Position numbers and translations under genes: made by a program. A stretch of 64,000 nt of DNA, taken from NCBI GenBank assembly GCA_902779945.1, contig CACZDN010000013.1, positions 1-64,000 on the forward strand, written 5' to 3'. The notes beneath the pieces were generated by a model that saw only the letters and a list, made by a program, of their open reading frames with translations, had not been told where the DNA came from and made no database searches. This document shows, piece after piece, positions 31,500-39,256 of the stretch. This stretch comes from Oscillospiraceae bacterium (GTDB lineage: Bacteria; Bacillota; Clostridia; Oscillospirales; Oscillospiraceae). Position 1 is the first letter of the stretch; the number at the start of each line of letters is the position of its first letter.

Positions 31500-32879
31500 A
31501 TGCTTGAAATCTCACCCAAGACCAATTTGCTGGAGGAGAACGACTACCGCTATTCCCTCCAGGATGTGAAGGACCCGATCCTGTACCGGGACGTATACAG
31601 CTATGACGAGGTGCCGAAGGTGGCGTTCAACCACCGGCGCGTGCCCATCAACATGCCGGAGGACATCTGGATCACGGACACCTCGTTCCGCGACGGGCAG
31701 CAGTCCATGAACCCCTACACGCCCGACCAGATCGTGGATCTGTTCAAGCTGCTCTCGAGGCTCGGCGGCCCCTACGGGCTGATCCGGCAGACGGAGTTTT
31801 TCATCTACAGCAAGCGCGACCGCGAGGCCATCGAGCGCTGCCGCGACCTGGGGCTCAAGTTCCCGGAGATCACCACCTGGATCCGCGCCAGCCGCGAGGA
31901 CTTCCGCGCGGTGCGCGAGCTCGGCATCCGCGAGACCGGCATCCTGGTCTCGTGCAGCGACTACCACATCTTCAAAAAGCTCAAGAAGACCCGCAGCCAG
32001 GCCATGGAGTACTACCTCGCCACGGTCAAGGACGCGTTCGACGCGGGCGTCATGCCCCGCTGCCACCTGGAGGACATCACGCGGGCCGATTTCTACGGCT
32101 TTGTGGTCCCCTTCGTCAACGAGCTCATGAAGCTCTCCGACGAGGCGGGCATCCCCGTGCGCATCCGCGCCTGCGACACCATGGGCTACGGCGTGCCCTA
32201 CACCGAGGTGGCCCTGCCCCGCAGCGTGCCGGGCATCATCTACGGCCTGCAGCACTACTCCGGCGTACAGAGCGAATATCTCGAGTGGCACGGCCACAAC
32301 GATTTCTACAAGGCGGTCTCCAACGCCGCCACCGCCTGGCTCTACGGGGCCAGCGGCGTCAACTGCTCGATGCTGGGCATCGGGGAGCGGACCGGGAACG
32401 TGCCGCTGGAGGCGATGGTGTTTGAATACGCCTCGCTGCGCGGCTCGCTGGACGGCATGGACCCCACGGTCATCACGGAGATCGGCGAGTATTTCAGGAA
32501 TGAGATCGGCTATACCATCCCGCCCATGACCCCCTTTGTGGGCCAGAACTTCAACGTGACGCGCGCCGGCATCCACGCCGACGGGCTTTTGAAGGACGAG
32601 GAGATCTACAACATCTTCAACACCGAAAAGCTCCTGGGCCGCCCGGCGACCGTGGCGGTCAGCAAGACCTCGGGCCTTGCGGGCATCGCCTACTGGATCA
32701 ACCAGAACTACCGCCTCCGGGGTGAGGCGCAGCTCAGCAAGCAGGACCCGCTGGTGGTTGCGCTCAAGGAGTGGGTGGATCAGGAATACGCGGACGGCCG
32801 CACCACCTCCCTGGCCACCGAGGAGCTGGAGGACAAGATCGCGGAGCTGTCCGGCGGCAGGCTCGGCCGCACGGTGTAA
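31500..32879 (+). CDS. HMGL-type synthase, probable (Re)-citrate synthase
   Basis: A 459-residue member of the isopropylmalate/homocitrate synthase (HMGL-like TIM barrel) family, with DTSFRDGQQSMNPYTPDQIV at about residue 60 (acyl-CoA/metal site) and WHGHNDFYKAVSNAATAWLY with the metal-binding HxH. It is followed by a GntR regulator, aconitase and isocitrate dehydrogenase. Enzymes of this family with this length and context act as Re-face citrate synthases in anaerobes such as Clostridium kluyveri, replacing ordinary citrate synthase. The ATG follows AAAGGGAGAACCGCC. Homocitrate or isopropylmalate synthesis is a less likely alternative, since no leu or lys genes are nearby. Confidence 0.78.
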   Translation: MLEISPKTNLLEENDYRYSLQDVKDPILYRDVYSYDEVPKVAFNHRRVPINMPEDIWITDTSFRDGQQSMNPYTPDQIVDLFKLLSRLGGPYGLIRQTEFFIYSKRDREAIERCRDLGLKFPEITTWIRASREDFRAVRELGIRETGILVSCSDYHIFKKLKKTRSQAMEYYLATVKDAFDAGVMPRCHLEDITRADFYGFVVPFVNELMKLSDEAGIPVRIRACDTMGYGVPYTEVALPRSVPGIIYGLQHYSGVQSEYLEWHGHNDFYKAVSNAATAWLYGASGVNCSMLGIGERTGNVPLEAMVFEYASLRGSLDGMDPTVITEIGEYFRNEIGYTIPPMTPFVGQNFNVTRAGIHADGLLKDEEIYNIFNTEKLLGRPATVAVSKTSGLAGIAYWINQNYRLRGEAQLSKQDPLVVALKEWVDQEYADGRTTSLATEELEDKIAELSGGRLGRTV

Positions 32880-32891
32880 GGAGGAGCAAAC

Positions 32892-33545
32892 ATGAAGGAA
32901 CACAGAAGCATTTCCATTGCGGATCAGATCTTTGAACAGCTCGAGCGCGAGATCCTCTCGGGCAAGTACGCCCGGGGCGAGCAGCTCAGCGAGCTGCGCC
33001 TGGCGTCCGAGCTGGGCGTCAGCCGCACGCCGGTGCGCGAGGCCATCCGCCGGCTCGAGCAGGAGAACATCCTGGAGGAGTCCGGCCAGGGCGTGGTCGT
33101 GGTCGGCATCACCCATGAGGACCTGATGGACATGTACGAGATCCGCCTCACGGTGGAAAGCCAGGCCGCGAGACGGGCCGCCGGGCGCATCACGGACGCG
33201 GAGCTCAAAGAGATGGGCAGCATCGTCGAGCTCCAGCGCTTTTACGCGGAGAAGGGCGGGACAGATGCGTCCAACAAGATCCGGGACCTGGACTCGCAGT
33301 TTCACGCGATGCTGTACCGCTGCAGCGGCAGCCGCGCGTATTACCAGGTCCTCGCCCCCCTGCACAAGAAGATCACCAAATACCGCATGGCCTCGGTCAG
33401 CAGGGCCGGCAGGGCCCTCAAATCCGTCGAGGAGCATGCGGACATCTATAAGGCGCTGGCGGCCCACGACGGGGACGCGGCCTATGCCGCGGCGGTACGG
33501 CACCTGAACTTCGCCAGGGACAGCATGGCGGGATTGGAGATTTGA
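32892..33545 (+). CDS. GntR family (FCD) transcriptional regulator
   Basis: A 217-residue regulator. The N-terminal winged helix includes LRLASELGVSRTPVREAIRR and LEQENILEESGQGVVVVGIT. The C-terminal all-helical FCD domain has metal-site histidines in DSQFHAMLYRC, EEHADIYKAL and AVRHLNFARD. FCD regulators usually sense organic acids, and citrate or a related acid is a natural guess here. TAAGGAGGAGCAAAC precedes the ATG. It lies 12 bp behind the synthase and 1 bp before aconitase, so it is part of the operon and probably autoregulates it. Confidence 0.92.
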   Translation: MKEHRSISIADQIFEQLEREILSGKYARGEQLSELRLASELGVSRTPVREAIRRLEQENILEESGQGVVVVGITHEDLMDMYEIRLTVESQAARRAAGRITDAELKEMGSIVELQRFYAEKGGTDASNKIRDLDSQFHAMLYRCSGSRAYYQVLAPLHKKITKYRMASVSRAGRALKSVEEHADIYKALAAHDGDAAYAAAVRHLNFARDSMAGLEI

Positions 33546-33546
33546 G

Positions 33547-35475
33547 ATGGGACTGAATCTTGCACAGAAAATCATCAAGGCGCACCTCGTGGGCGGCAGC
33601 ATGGAGACCGGGGCCGAGGCTGCCCTGCGTATCGACCAGACGCTGACCCAGGACGCCACCGGCACCATGGCCTATCTGGAATTTGAGGCCATGGGCATCG
33701 ACCGCGTGCGCACGGAGCGCTCCGTCGCCTACATTGACCACAACACCCTGCAGTCCGGCTTTGAGAACGCCGACGACCACCGCTATATCCAGAGCGTCGC
33801 GGAGAAGCACGGCATCTGGTTTTCCCGGCCGGGCAACGGCATCTGCCACCAGGTTCATCTGGAGCGCTTCGGCGTGCCCGGCAAGACCCTGATCGGCTCC
33901 GACAGCCACACCCCCACCGCGGGCGGCCTCGGGATGCTGGCCTTCGGCGCGGGCGGGCTGGACGTGGCCGTGGCCATGGGCGGCGGCGCGTACTATATCA
34001 ATATGCCCCGGGTCATCCGGGTGGAGCTCAGGGGGGCGCTGCGCCCCTTTGTCACCGCCAAGGACGTGAGTCTCGAGATCCTGCGCATCCTCACGGTCAA
34101 GGGCGGCGTCGGCCGCATCATCGAGTGGGGCGGTGAGGGCGTCAGGACCCTCAGCGTGCCGGAGCGCGCCACCATCACCAATATGGGCGCGGAGCTCGGC
34201 GCGACCAGCTCCATCTTCCCCTCGGACGAGATCACCCGCGCCTTCCTGAAGGCGCAGGGCCGCGAGCGGGACTATACGCCGCTGGAAGCGGACCCCGACG
34301 CCGGGTACGAGCGCGTCATCACCATCGACCTCTCGGCGCTCGAGCCGCTGATCGCCTGCCCGCACATGCCGGACAACGTGGTCCCGGTCGCAAGTCTCAG
34401 GGGGACGAAGGTGGACCAGGTCTGCATCGGCTCCTGCACCAACTCCTCGCTCTACGATATGCTCAAGGCGGCGGCGCTTTTGAAGGGCCGGACCGTGGCT
34501 CCTTCGGTGAGCATGTCGGTCTCACCCGGCTCGCGCCAGGTGCTGACCATGCTGTCGGACTGCGGCGCGCTCAGCGACATCCTCTCCGCCGGCGCGCGGC
34601 TTCTGGAGTGCGCCTGCGGCCCCTGCATCGGCATGGGCTTCTCGCCCAACTCCGCCGGCGTGAGCCTGCGCACCTTCAACCGCAACTTCGAAGGGCGCAG
34701 CGGCACCCGCGACGCGAAGGTCTACCTGGTCTCGCCGGAGACGGCGGTCGCCTCCGCGCTGACGGGGGAGATCACCGATCCCCGCACCCTGAGCCTTGCC
34801 GCGCTGGACGTCCGCCTGCCGGAGCGCTTCCGCGTGGACGACAGCGCCGTCCTGCCCCCGGCGCCCCCTGAGAGGGCGGCGGATGTCACGGTCCTGCGCG
34901 GGCCGAACATCAAGGCCATTCCGGAGGGGAAACCCGTCGGGGACGAGCTCGAGGCGGAGCTGACCCTGAAGGTGGGGGACAACATCACCACCGACCACAT
35001 CATGCCCGCCGGGGCGCGTATCCTGCCCTACCGCTCCAACGTGCCGAAGCTCTCGCAGTACTGCTTTGAGGTCTGCGACAGCAGCTTCCCCGAACGCGCA
35101 AGGGCGGCGGGGGAGAGCGTCGTCGTGGGCGGCGTGAACTACGGGCAGGGCTCCTCCCGGGAGCACGCGGCTCTCGTCCCGCTGTATCTGGGGGTGCGCG
35201 CCGTGATCGCCAAGAGCTTCGCCCGCATCCACGCGGCAAACCTGGTCAACGCCGGCATCATGCCGCTCACGTTTGCAAACCCCGACGATTACGAGAAGCT
35301 CACGCAGGGTCAGAAGCTCCGCATCCGGAATGTCCATCGGGGCATGGAGAGCGGGTGCATGACGCTCGAGGCGGACGGGACGGAGATCCCCCTCGTCTGC
35401 TCGTTTACCCCGCGTCAGATCGCGGTGCTCAAGGCCGGGGGCCTTCTCAACTATACGAGAGAGGAGAACGCGTGA
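33547..35475 (+). CDS. Aconitate hydratase
   Basis: Converts citrate to isocitrate through a [4Fe-4S] cluster. The 642-residue protein has DSHTPTAGGLGMLAFGAGGLD, the cluster ligands in GSCTNSS and CACGPCIGMG, and the swivelling-domain motif YGQGSSREHAALVP. This is the shorter, one-chain type common in Clostridia (about 640 residues rather than about 900). GGAGATTTGAG precedes the ATG. The stop codon overlaps the next start as TGATG. Position between citrate synthase and isocitrate dehydrogenase fixes its role in the oxidative branch. Confidence 0.95.
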   Translation: MGLNLAQKIIKAHLVGGSMETGAEAALRIDQTLTQDATGTMAYLEFEAMGIDRVRTERSVAYIDHNTLQSGFENADDHRYIQSVAEKHGIWFSRPGNGICHQVHLERFGVPGKTLIGSDSHTPTAGGLGMLAFGAGGLDVAVAMGGGAYYINMPRVIRVELRGALRPFVTAKDVSLEILRILTVKGGVGRIIEWGGEGVRTLSVPERATITNMGAELGATSSIFPSDEITRAFLKAQGRERDYTPLEADPDAGYERVITIDLSALEPLIACPHMPDNVVPVASLRGTKVDQVCIGSCTNSSLYDMLKAAALLKGRTVAPSVSMSVSPGSRQVLTMLSDCGALSDILSAGARLLECACGPCIGMGFSPNSAGVSLRTFNRNFEGRSGTRDAKVYLVSPETAVASALTGEITDPRTLSLAALDVRLPERFRVDDSAVLPPAPPERAADVTVLRGPNIKAIPEGKPVGDELEAELTLKVGDNITTDHIMPAGARILPYRSNVPKLSQYCFEVCDSSFPERARAAGESVVVGGVNYGQGSSREHAALVPLYLGVRAVIAKSFARIHAANLVNAGIMPLTFANPDDYEKLTQGQKLRIRNVHRGMESGCMTLEADGTEIPLVCSFTPRQIAVLKAGGLLNYTREENA

Positions 35476-36614
35476 TGGACGAGCTTATCAGGTCGGCGGC
35501 CGCGCAGTTTGAAACGCTCCTGCGCGAGCAGCTCCAGCGGCAGGAGCGCATGGAAAAGGGCGCCTTCACGAGAGACTTCAAGGGCGCGGACAGGATCGTG
35601 ATCGGCGTCATCGGCGGGGACGGCATCGGCCCCGTCATCGTCAGGGAGGCAAAGCGCGCCCTCGAAAAGCTGCTCGGGGACGAGCTCGCCTCCGGGCGCG
35701 TGGTGCTGAAGGAGATCGAGGGGCTGACGCTTGAAAACCGCATGGCCTGCGGCCAATCCGTGCCGGACGCGGTGCTCGCGGAGATCAAAAGCTGTGACGT
35801 ACTGCTCAAGGGCCCGACCACCACGCCCAAGGGCGGCACGATGGAGAGCGCCAACGTGACGCTGCGGCGGGAGCTGGACCTCTACGCCAACGTCCGGCCC
35901 GTGACCGTCCCGGAGGAGGGCATCGACTGGATCTTCTTCCGCGAGAATACCGAGGGCGAGTACGCGCTCGGCAGCCGAGGCATTGAGCTTCCCGGCCGGC
36001 TGAGCATGGATTTCAAGGTGACCACCGACGCCGGCACCCGCCGCATCGCGCGGGCGGCCTTCGACTATGCCCGCCTCAACGGGAAGACGAAAGTCGCGAT
36101 CGTGACCAAGGCGAACATCATGAAGAAGACCGACGGCATGTTCTCCCGCATCGCCCATGAGGTGGCGGCGGAGTACCCGGAGATCACGGCCGAGGACTGG
36201 TATGTCGACATCATGGCCGCGAACCTGGTCAACCCCGCCGTGCGCGGCGGCCTTCAGGTCTTCCTGACGCCGAACCTCTACGGCGACATCCTCACCGACG
36301 AGGCGGCACAGCTCCAGGGCGGCGTCGGCACCGCGGGCAGCGCCAACATCGGCGGCGCGTGCGCCATGTTCGAGGCCATCCACGGCTCGGCGCCCCGCAA
36401 GATCGCAAACGGCGAGGGGGATTACGCAAACCCCGCCAGCATCCTCAAGGCGGCGGAAATGCTGCTGCGCCACATCGCCATGCCCGACAGGGCGGACAGA
36501 CTGGCGCAGGCCATGCGGCTGTGCACCGAGACGGAGAAGCGCGTGGTCGTGACCGGCCACCGCGACGGCGCGACCTGCCGCGCGTTCGGGGATTACCTGC
36601 TGGAAAAGCTGTGA
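35475..36614 (+). CDS. Isocitrate dehydrogenase (isocitrate/isopropylmalate dehydrogenase family)
   Basis: Oxidatively decarboxylates isocitrate to 2-oxoglutarate. The 379-residue protein has VIGGDGIGPVIVREAKRAL, LKGPTTTPKGGTMESANVTL, FFRENTEGEYALGSRG, VTKANIMKKTDGMF and NLYGDILTDEAAQLQGGVG, and HGSAPRKIANGEG in the cofactor region. I cannot decide from the sequence alone between NAD and NADP use. An N-terminal extension of about 35 residues precedes the barrel. Its ATG overlaps the aconitase stop by one base. A strong hairpin follows. Isopropylmalate dehydrogenase is unlikely, given the operon partners. Confidence 0.9.
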   Translation: MDELIRSAAAQFETLLREQLQRQERMEKGAFTRDFKGADRIVIGVIGGDGIGPVIVREAKRALEKLLGDELASGRVVLKEIEGLTLENRMACGQSVPDAVLAEIKSCDVLLKGPTTTPKGGTMESANVTLRRELDLYANVRPVTVPEEGIDWIFFRENTEGEYALGSRGIELPGRLSMDFKVTTDAGTRRIARAAFDYARLNGKTKVAIVTKANIMKKTDGMFSRIAHEVAAEYPEITAEDWYVDIMAANLVNPAVRGGLQVFLTPNLYGDILTDEAAQLQGGVGTAGSANIGGACAMFEAIHGSAPRKIANGEGDYANPASILKAAEMLLRHIAMPDRADRLAQAMRLCTETEKRVVVTGHRDGATCRAFGDYLLEKL

Positions 36615-36630
36615 CATAAGCCAGGCGGCT

Positions 36631-36685
36631 ATAAAAGACGTACGGCAAATCCACAAAAGCTGTGGATTTGCCGTACGTCTTTTAT
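36631..36685. terminator. Perfect 25-bp hairpin between convergent genes
   Basis: ATAAAAGACGTACGGCAAAT at 36631 is exactly mirrored by the sequence ending at 36685, with a 5-nt loop; A- and T-rich ends serve both strands. It can end both the citrate operon and the Nudix gene transcript. Confidence 0.85.
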
Positions 36686-36752
36686 GATACGGGACCGCGC
36701 GGGCCTTCCGTGAACGGCCCACGCCTGCCGGGGAGCGGCATAAAGCTCCGCC

Positions 36753-37292
36753 TCACGGCTTTTCGTTCACGATGTACGCCAGATCCTCGAACGCGAAGAA
36801 TATGCCCTCGTCGTTCAGACGGCGTATCTGCCTTGTGTCGGCGAGCGTCCAGGCGCAGGTCTCGCCCGGCTGCAGGACGATCTCCTCCGGGGCAAAGTCC
36901 GTCCGAAAGCGCCACACGTCGCAGTGAAAATGGTCCCCGGAGAAGCGAAACAGAAGCTCGCCGCAGGCGGGATCCGGGCGCAGCCCGGTCTCCTCGCGCA
37001 GCTCGCGCAGGGCGGCGGTGAGACTGTCCTCGCCCAGAAGGGCGCTGCCGCCGGTGCACTCCCAGAGCCCCGCCATGCTCTTGCCCGGCGCGCGCTTCGT
37101 GAGCAGGTATTCGCCGCGGCTGTTTCGGACCCAGACGTGTACGCAGAGGTGGCAGTCGCCGGGGGCGAAGGCGTCGCCGCGGCGCTGGGTGCGGCCGGTT
37201 CTGCCCCCGGCCCTGTCGTAGACATCCCAGAGCTCCTCCGGCGCGTCCATGCGGATGAGCTCCGCCAGTCTGTCATGATCGGCCGTCTGCAT
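36753..37292 (-). CDS. Nudix hydrolase (IPP-isomerase-like/YfcD subgroup)
   Basis: A 179-residue Nudix protein. The Nudix box is GSALLGEDSLTAALRELREE followed by TGL, with all catalytic glutamates. The preceding part, EELWDVYDRAGGRTGRTQRR and LCVHVWVRNSRGEYLLTKRA, resembles the isopentenyl-diphosphate isomerase-like subgroup found alone in many bacteria. The exact substrate cannot be read. GGGGAAAAC precedes the ATG, and a strong promoter lies upstream. Confidence 0.88.
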   Translation of the reverse strand: MQTADHDRLAELIRMDAPEELWDVYDRAGGRTGRTQRRGDAFAPGDCHLCVHVWVRNSRGEYLLTKRAPGKSMAGLWECTGGSALLGEDSLTAALRELREETGLRPDPACGELLFRFSGDHFHCDVWRFRTDFAPEEIVLQPGETCAWTLADTRQIRRLNDEGIFFAFEDLAYIVNEKP

Positions 37293-37337
37293 GTTTTCCC
37301 CGCCTTTCCGCCCCCCGCAGAGCGGGGGCCGGAACCA

Positions 37338-37366
37338 GATATACCAGAGCCGGCGCGCCTTGTCAA
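37338..37366 (-). promoter_or_regulatory. Promoter of the Nudix gene
   Basis: TTGACA (37366-37361) and TATATC (37343-37338) with a 17-bp spacer on the minus strand. Confidence 0.75.
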
Positions 37367-37391
37367 CGGCAAATTGTTCACAAACTCCCGC

Positions 37392-37419
37392 TTGATTTCA
37401 TCCGGCGTTTTGATAAAAT
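37392..37419 (+). promoter_or_regulatory. Promoter of the ABC exporter pair
   Basis: TTGATT (37392-37397) and TAAAAT (37414-37419) with a 16-bp spacer. It is divergent from the Nudix promoter, 26 bp away. Confidence 0.55.
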
Positions 37420-37501
37420 AAAATTTACTGCTGTTATTTTCCAACGCTGTCATGGCTTCGCAAAGCGAAGGGTGACAGAGGATTCATTTATCGGAAAGGA
37501 T

Positions 37502-39256
37502 GTGAAAGCGGCTGTGATCAAAACCCTTGCCGGGAGCCTGCGGGAGTTCAAAAAGCCCGCGCTGCTCACACTGCTGTTAATCGTGGGGGAGGTCTTTTTT
37601 GAGGTCCTGATCCCCTTTTTCACCGCCGATATGGTCAACATGATCAAGGCGGACGCGCCGCTGGCGGAGGTGAGCGCGCTGGGCGGCAGGCTCGCGCTGA
37701 TGGCGGTGGCGTCGCTGCTGTGCGGCGCGGCGGCGGCCCGCACCTGTGCGGACGCCTCCACCGGCTTTGCGCGCAATCTGCGCGATGACATGTTCACGCG
37801 AGTGCAGAGCTTTTCCTTCGCCAACATCGACCGCTTCTCCTCCGCGTCCCTCGTCACGCGTATGACCACCGACGTCACAAACGTCCAGATGGCCTTCATG
37901 ATGGTCATCCGCATCGCCGTGCGCGCCCCGCTGATGTTCGTCTTCGCCATCACCATGGCCTTTATCATGGGCGGGAAGCTGGCGCTCAGCTTCGTCGTGG
38001 TGGTGCCGATCCTGGCGGCGGGCCTCATCCTGATCGCCAGACACGCCATGCCCGCGTTCCGCTCGGTCTTCCGCAAGTACGACAAGCTCAACCAGTCCAT
38101 CGAGGAGAATGTGCGCGGGATGCGCGTCGTCAAGGGCTTTTCGCGCGAGGAGCACGAGAAGACGAAGTTCGCTTCTGCGGCGGACAGCATCTGCGTCGAC
38201 TTCACGAAGGCGGAGCGCATCGTCGCGGTCAACTCCCCGCTGATGCAGCTGTGCATGTACTTCAACATGCTGTTCATCCTCACGGTCGGGGCGCGCATCA
38301 TCGTCTCCACCCGCGGCACGGTCATCGACGTGGGACAGATCTCCGCCATGCTGAACTACGGGATGCAGGTGCTCATGAGTCTCATGATGCTGTCCATGAT
38401 CTACGTCATGATCACGATCTCCGCCGAATCCGCCAAGCGCATCAGCGAGGTGCTGGCGGAGACGCCCTCGCTCACGAGCCCCGACGCCGCCGTGACCCGG
38501 GTGTCCGACGGCAGCATCGACTTTGAGGGCGTGTCCTTCAAGTATTCCGAGAGCGCCGAGAACAACGCGCTCTCCGACATCGACCTGCATATCCCCTCGG
38601 GCGCAACCGTCGGCATCCTCGGCGGCACCGGCTCGGGCAAGACGACGCTGGTCCAGCTCATCCCCCGCCTCTACGACGTGACGGAGGGCTCGGTCAAGGT
38701 CGGCGGTACGGACGTGCGCTGCTACGACACGGACGTGCTGCGAAACGCGGTGTCCATGGTCTTGCAGAAAAACCTCCTCTTCTCCGGCACGATCAGCGAA
38801 AACCTCCGCTGGGGCAGCGAGAGCGCGACGGACGAGGAGCTTCAGGAGGCGTGCAGGCTTGCCCAGGCGGACGACTTCGTGCGCGCCTTCCCCGACGGGT
38901 ACGAGACCCACATCGAGCAGGGCGGCACCAACGTCTCCGGCGGGCAGAAGCAGCGCCTGTGCATCGCGCGGGCCCTGCTGAAAAAGCCGAAGATCCTGAT
39001 CCTGGACGACTCCACCAGCGCGGTGGACACGAGGACCGACGCCCTCATCCGCGCCGGCTTCAAAACATACATCCCCGAGACCACCAAAATCATCATCGCC
39101 CAGCGCGTGGCCTCGGTCATGGACGCGGACATGATCCTCATCATGGACAACGGCCGCATCGTCGACCGCGGCAGACACGAGGAGCTGCTCGAGCGCTGCG
39201 GGATCTACCGCGAGATCTATGAGCAGCAGACGAACGGAGGTGAGGACCATGCCTAA
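37502..39256 (+). CDS. Heterodimeric ABC exporter, subunit with degenerate ATPase site
   Basis: A 584-residue half-transporter with six membrane helices (about 1-310) and a nucleotide-binding domain. Walker A is GGTGSGKTT and the signature is VSGGQKQRL. Walker B reads ILILDDSTSAVD, where the catalytic glutamate is aspartate, and the switch reads IIAQRVAS, glutamine in place of histidine. This pattern marks the non-hydrolysing half of heterodimeric exporters (TM287/288, BmrCD type). Start is uncertain: GTG at 37472, 37502 or 37514 are possible; GGAAAGGAT lies next to the latter two. It overlaps the second subunit by 8 bp. Confidence 0.9.
   Translation: MKAAVIKTLAGSLREFKKPALLTLLLIVGEVFFEVLIPFFTADMVNMIKADAPLAEVSALGGRLALMAVASLLCGAAAARTCADASTGFARNLRDDMFTRVQSFSFANIDRFSSASLVTRMTTDVTNVQMAFMMVIRIAVRAPLMFVFAITMAFIMGGKLALSFVVVVPILAAGLILIARHAMPAFRSVFRKYDKLNQSIEENVRGMRVVKGFSREEHEKTKFASAADSICVDFTKAERIVAVNSPLMQLCMYFNMLFILTVGARIIVSTRGTVIDVGQISAMLNYGMQVLMSLMMLSMIYVMITISAESAKRISEVLAETPSLTSPDAAVTRVSDGSIDFEGVSFKYSESAENNALSDIDLHIPSGATVGILGGTGSGKTTLVQLIPRLYDVTEGSVKVGGTDVRCYDTDVLRNAVSMVLQKNLLFSGTISENLRWGSESATDEELQEACRLAQADDFVRAFPDGYETHIEQGGTNVSGGQKQRLCIARALLKKPKILILDDSTSAVDTRTDALIRAGFKTYIPETTKIIIAQRVASVMDADMILIMDNGRIVDRGRHEELLERCGIYREIYEQQTNGGEDHA

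Noticed and set aside
31512-33668. A 718-codon open frame on the minus strand
   Set aside because: It covers the synthase and GntR genes in antisense, with no domain and atypical composition.
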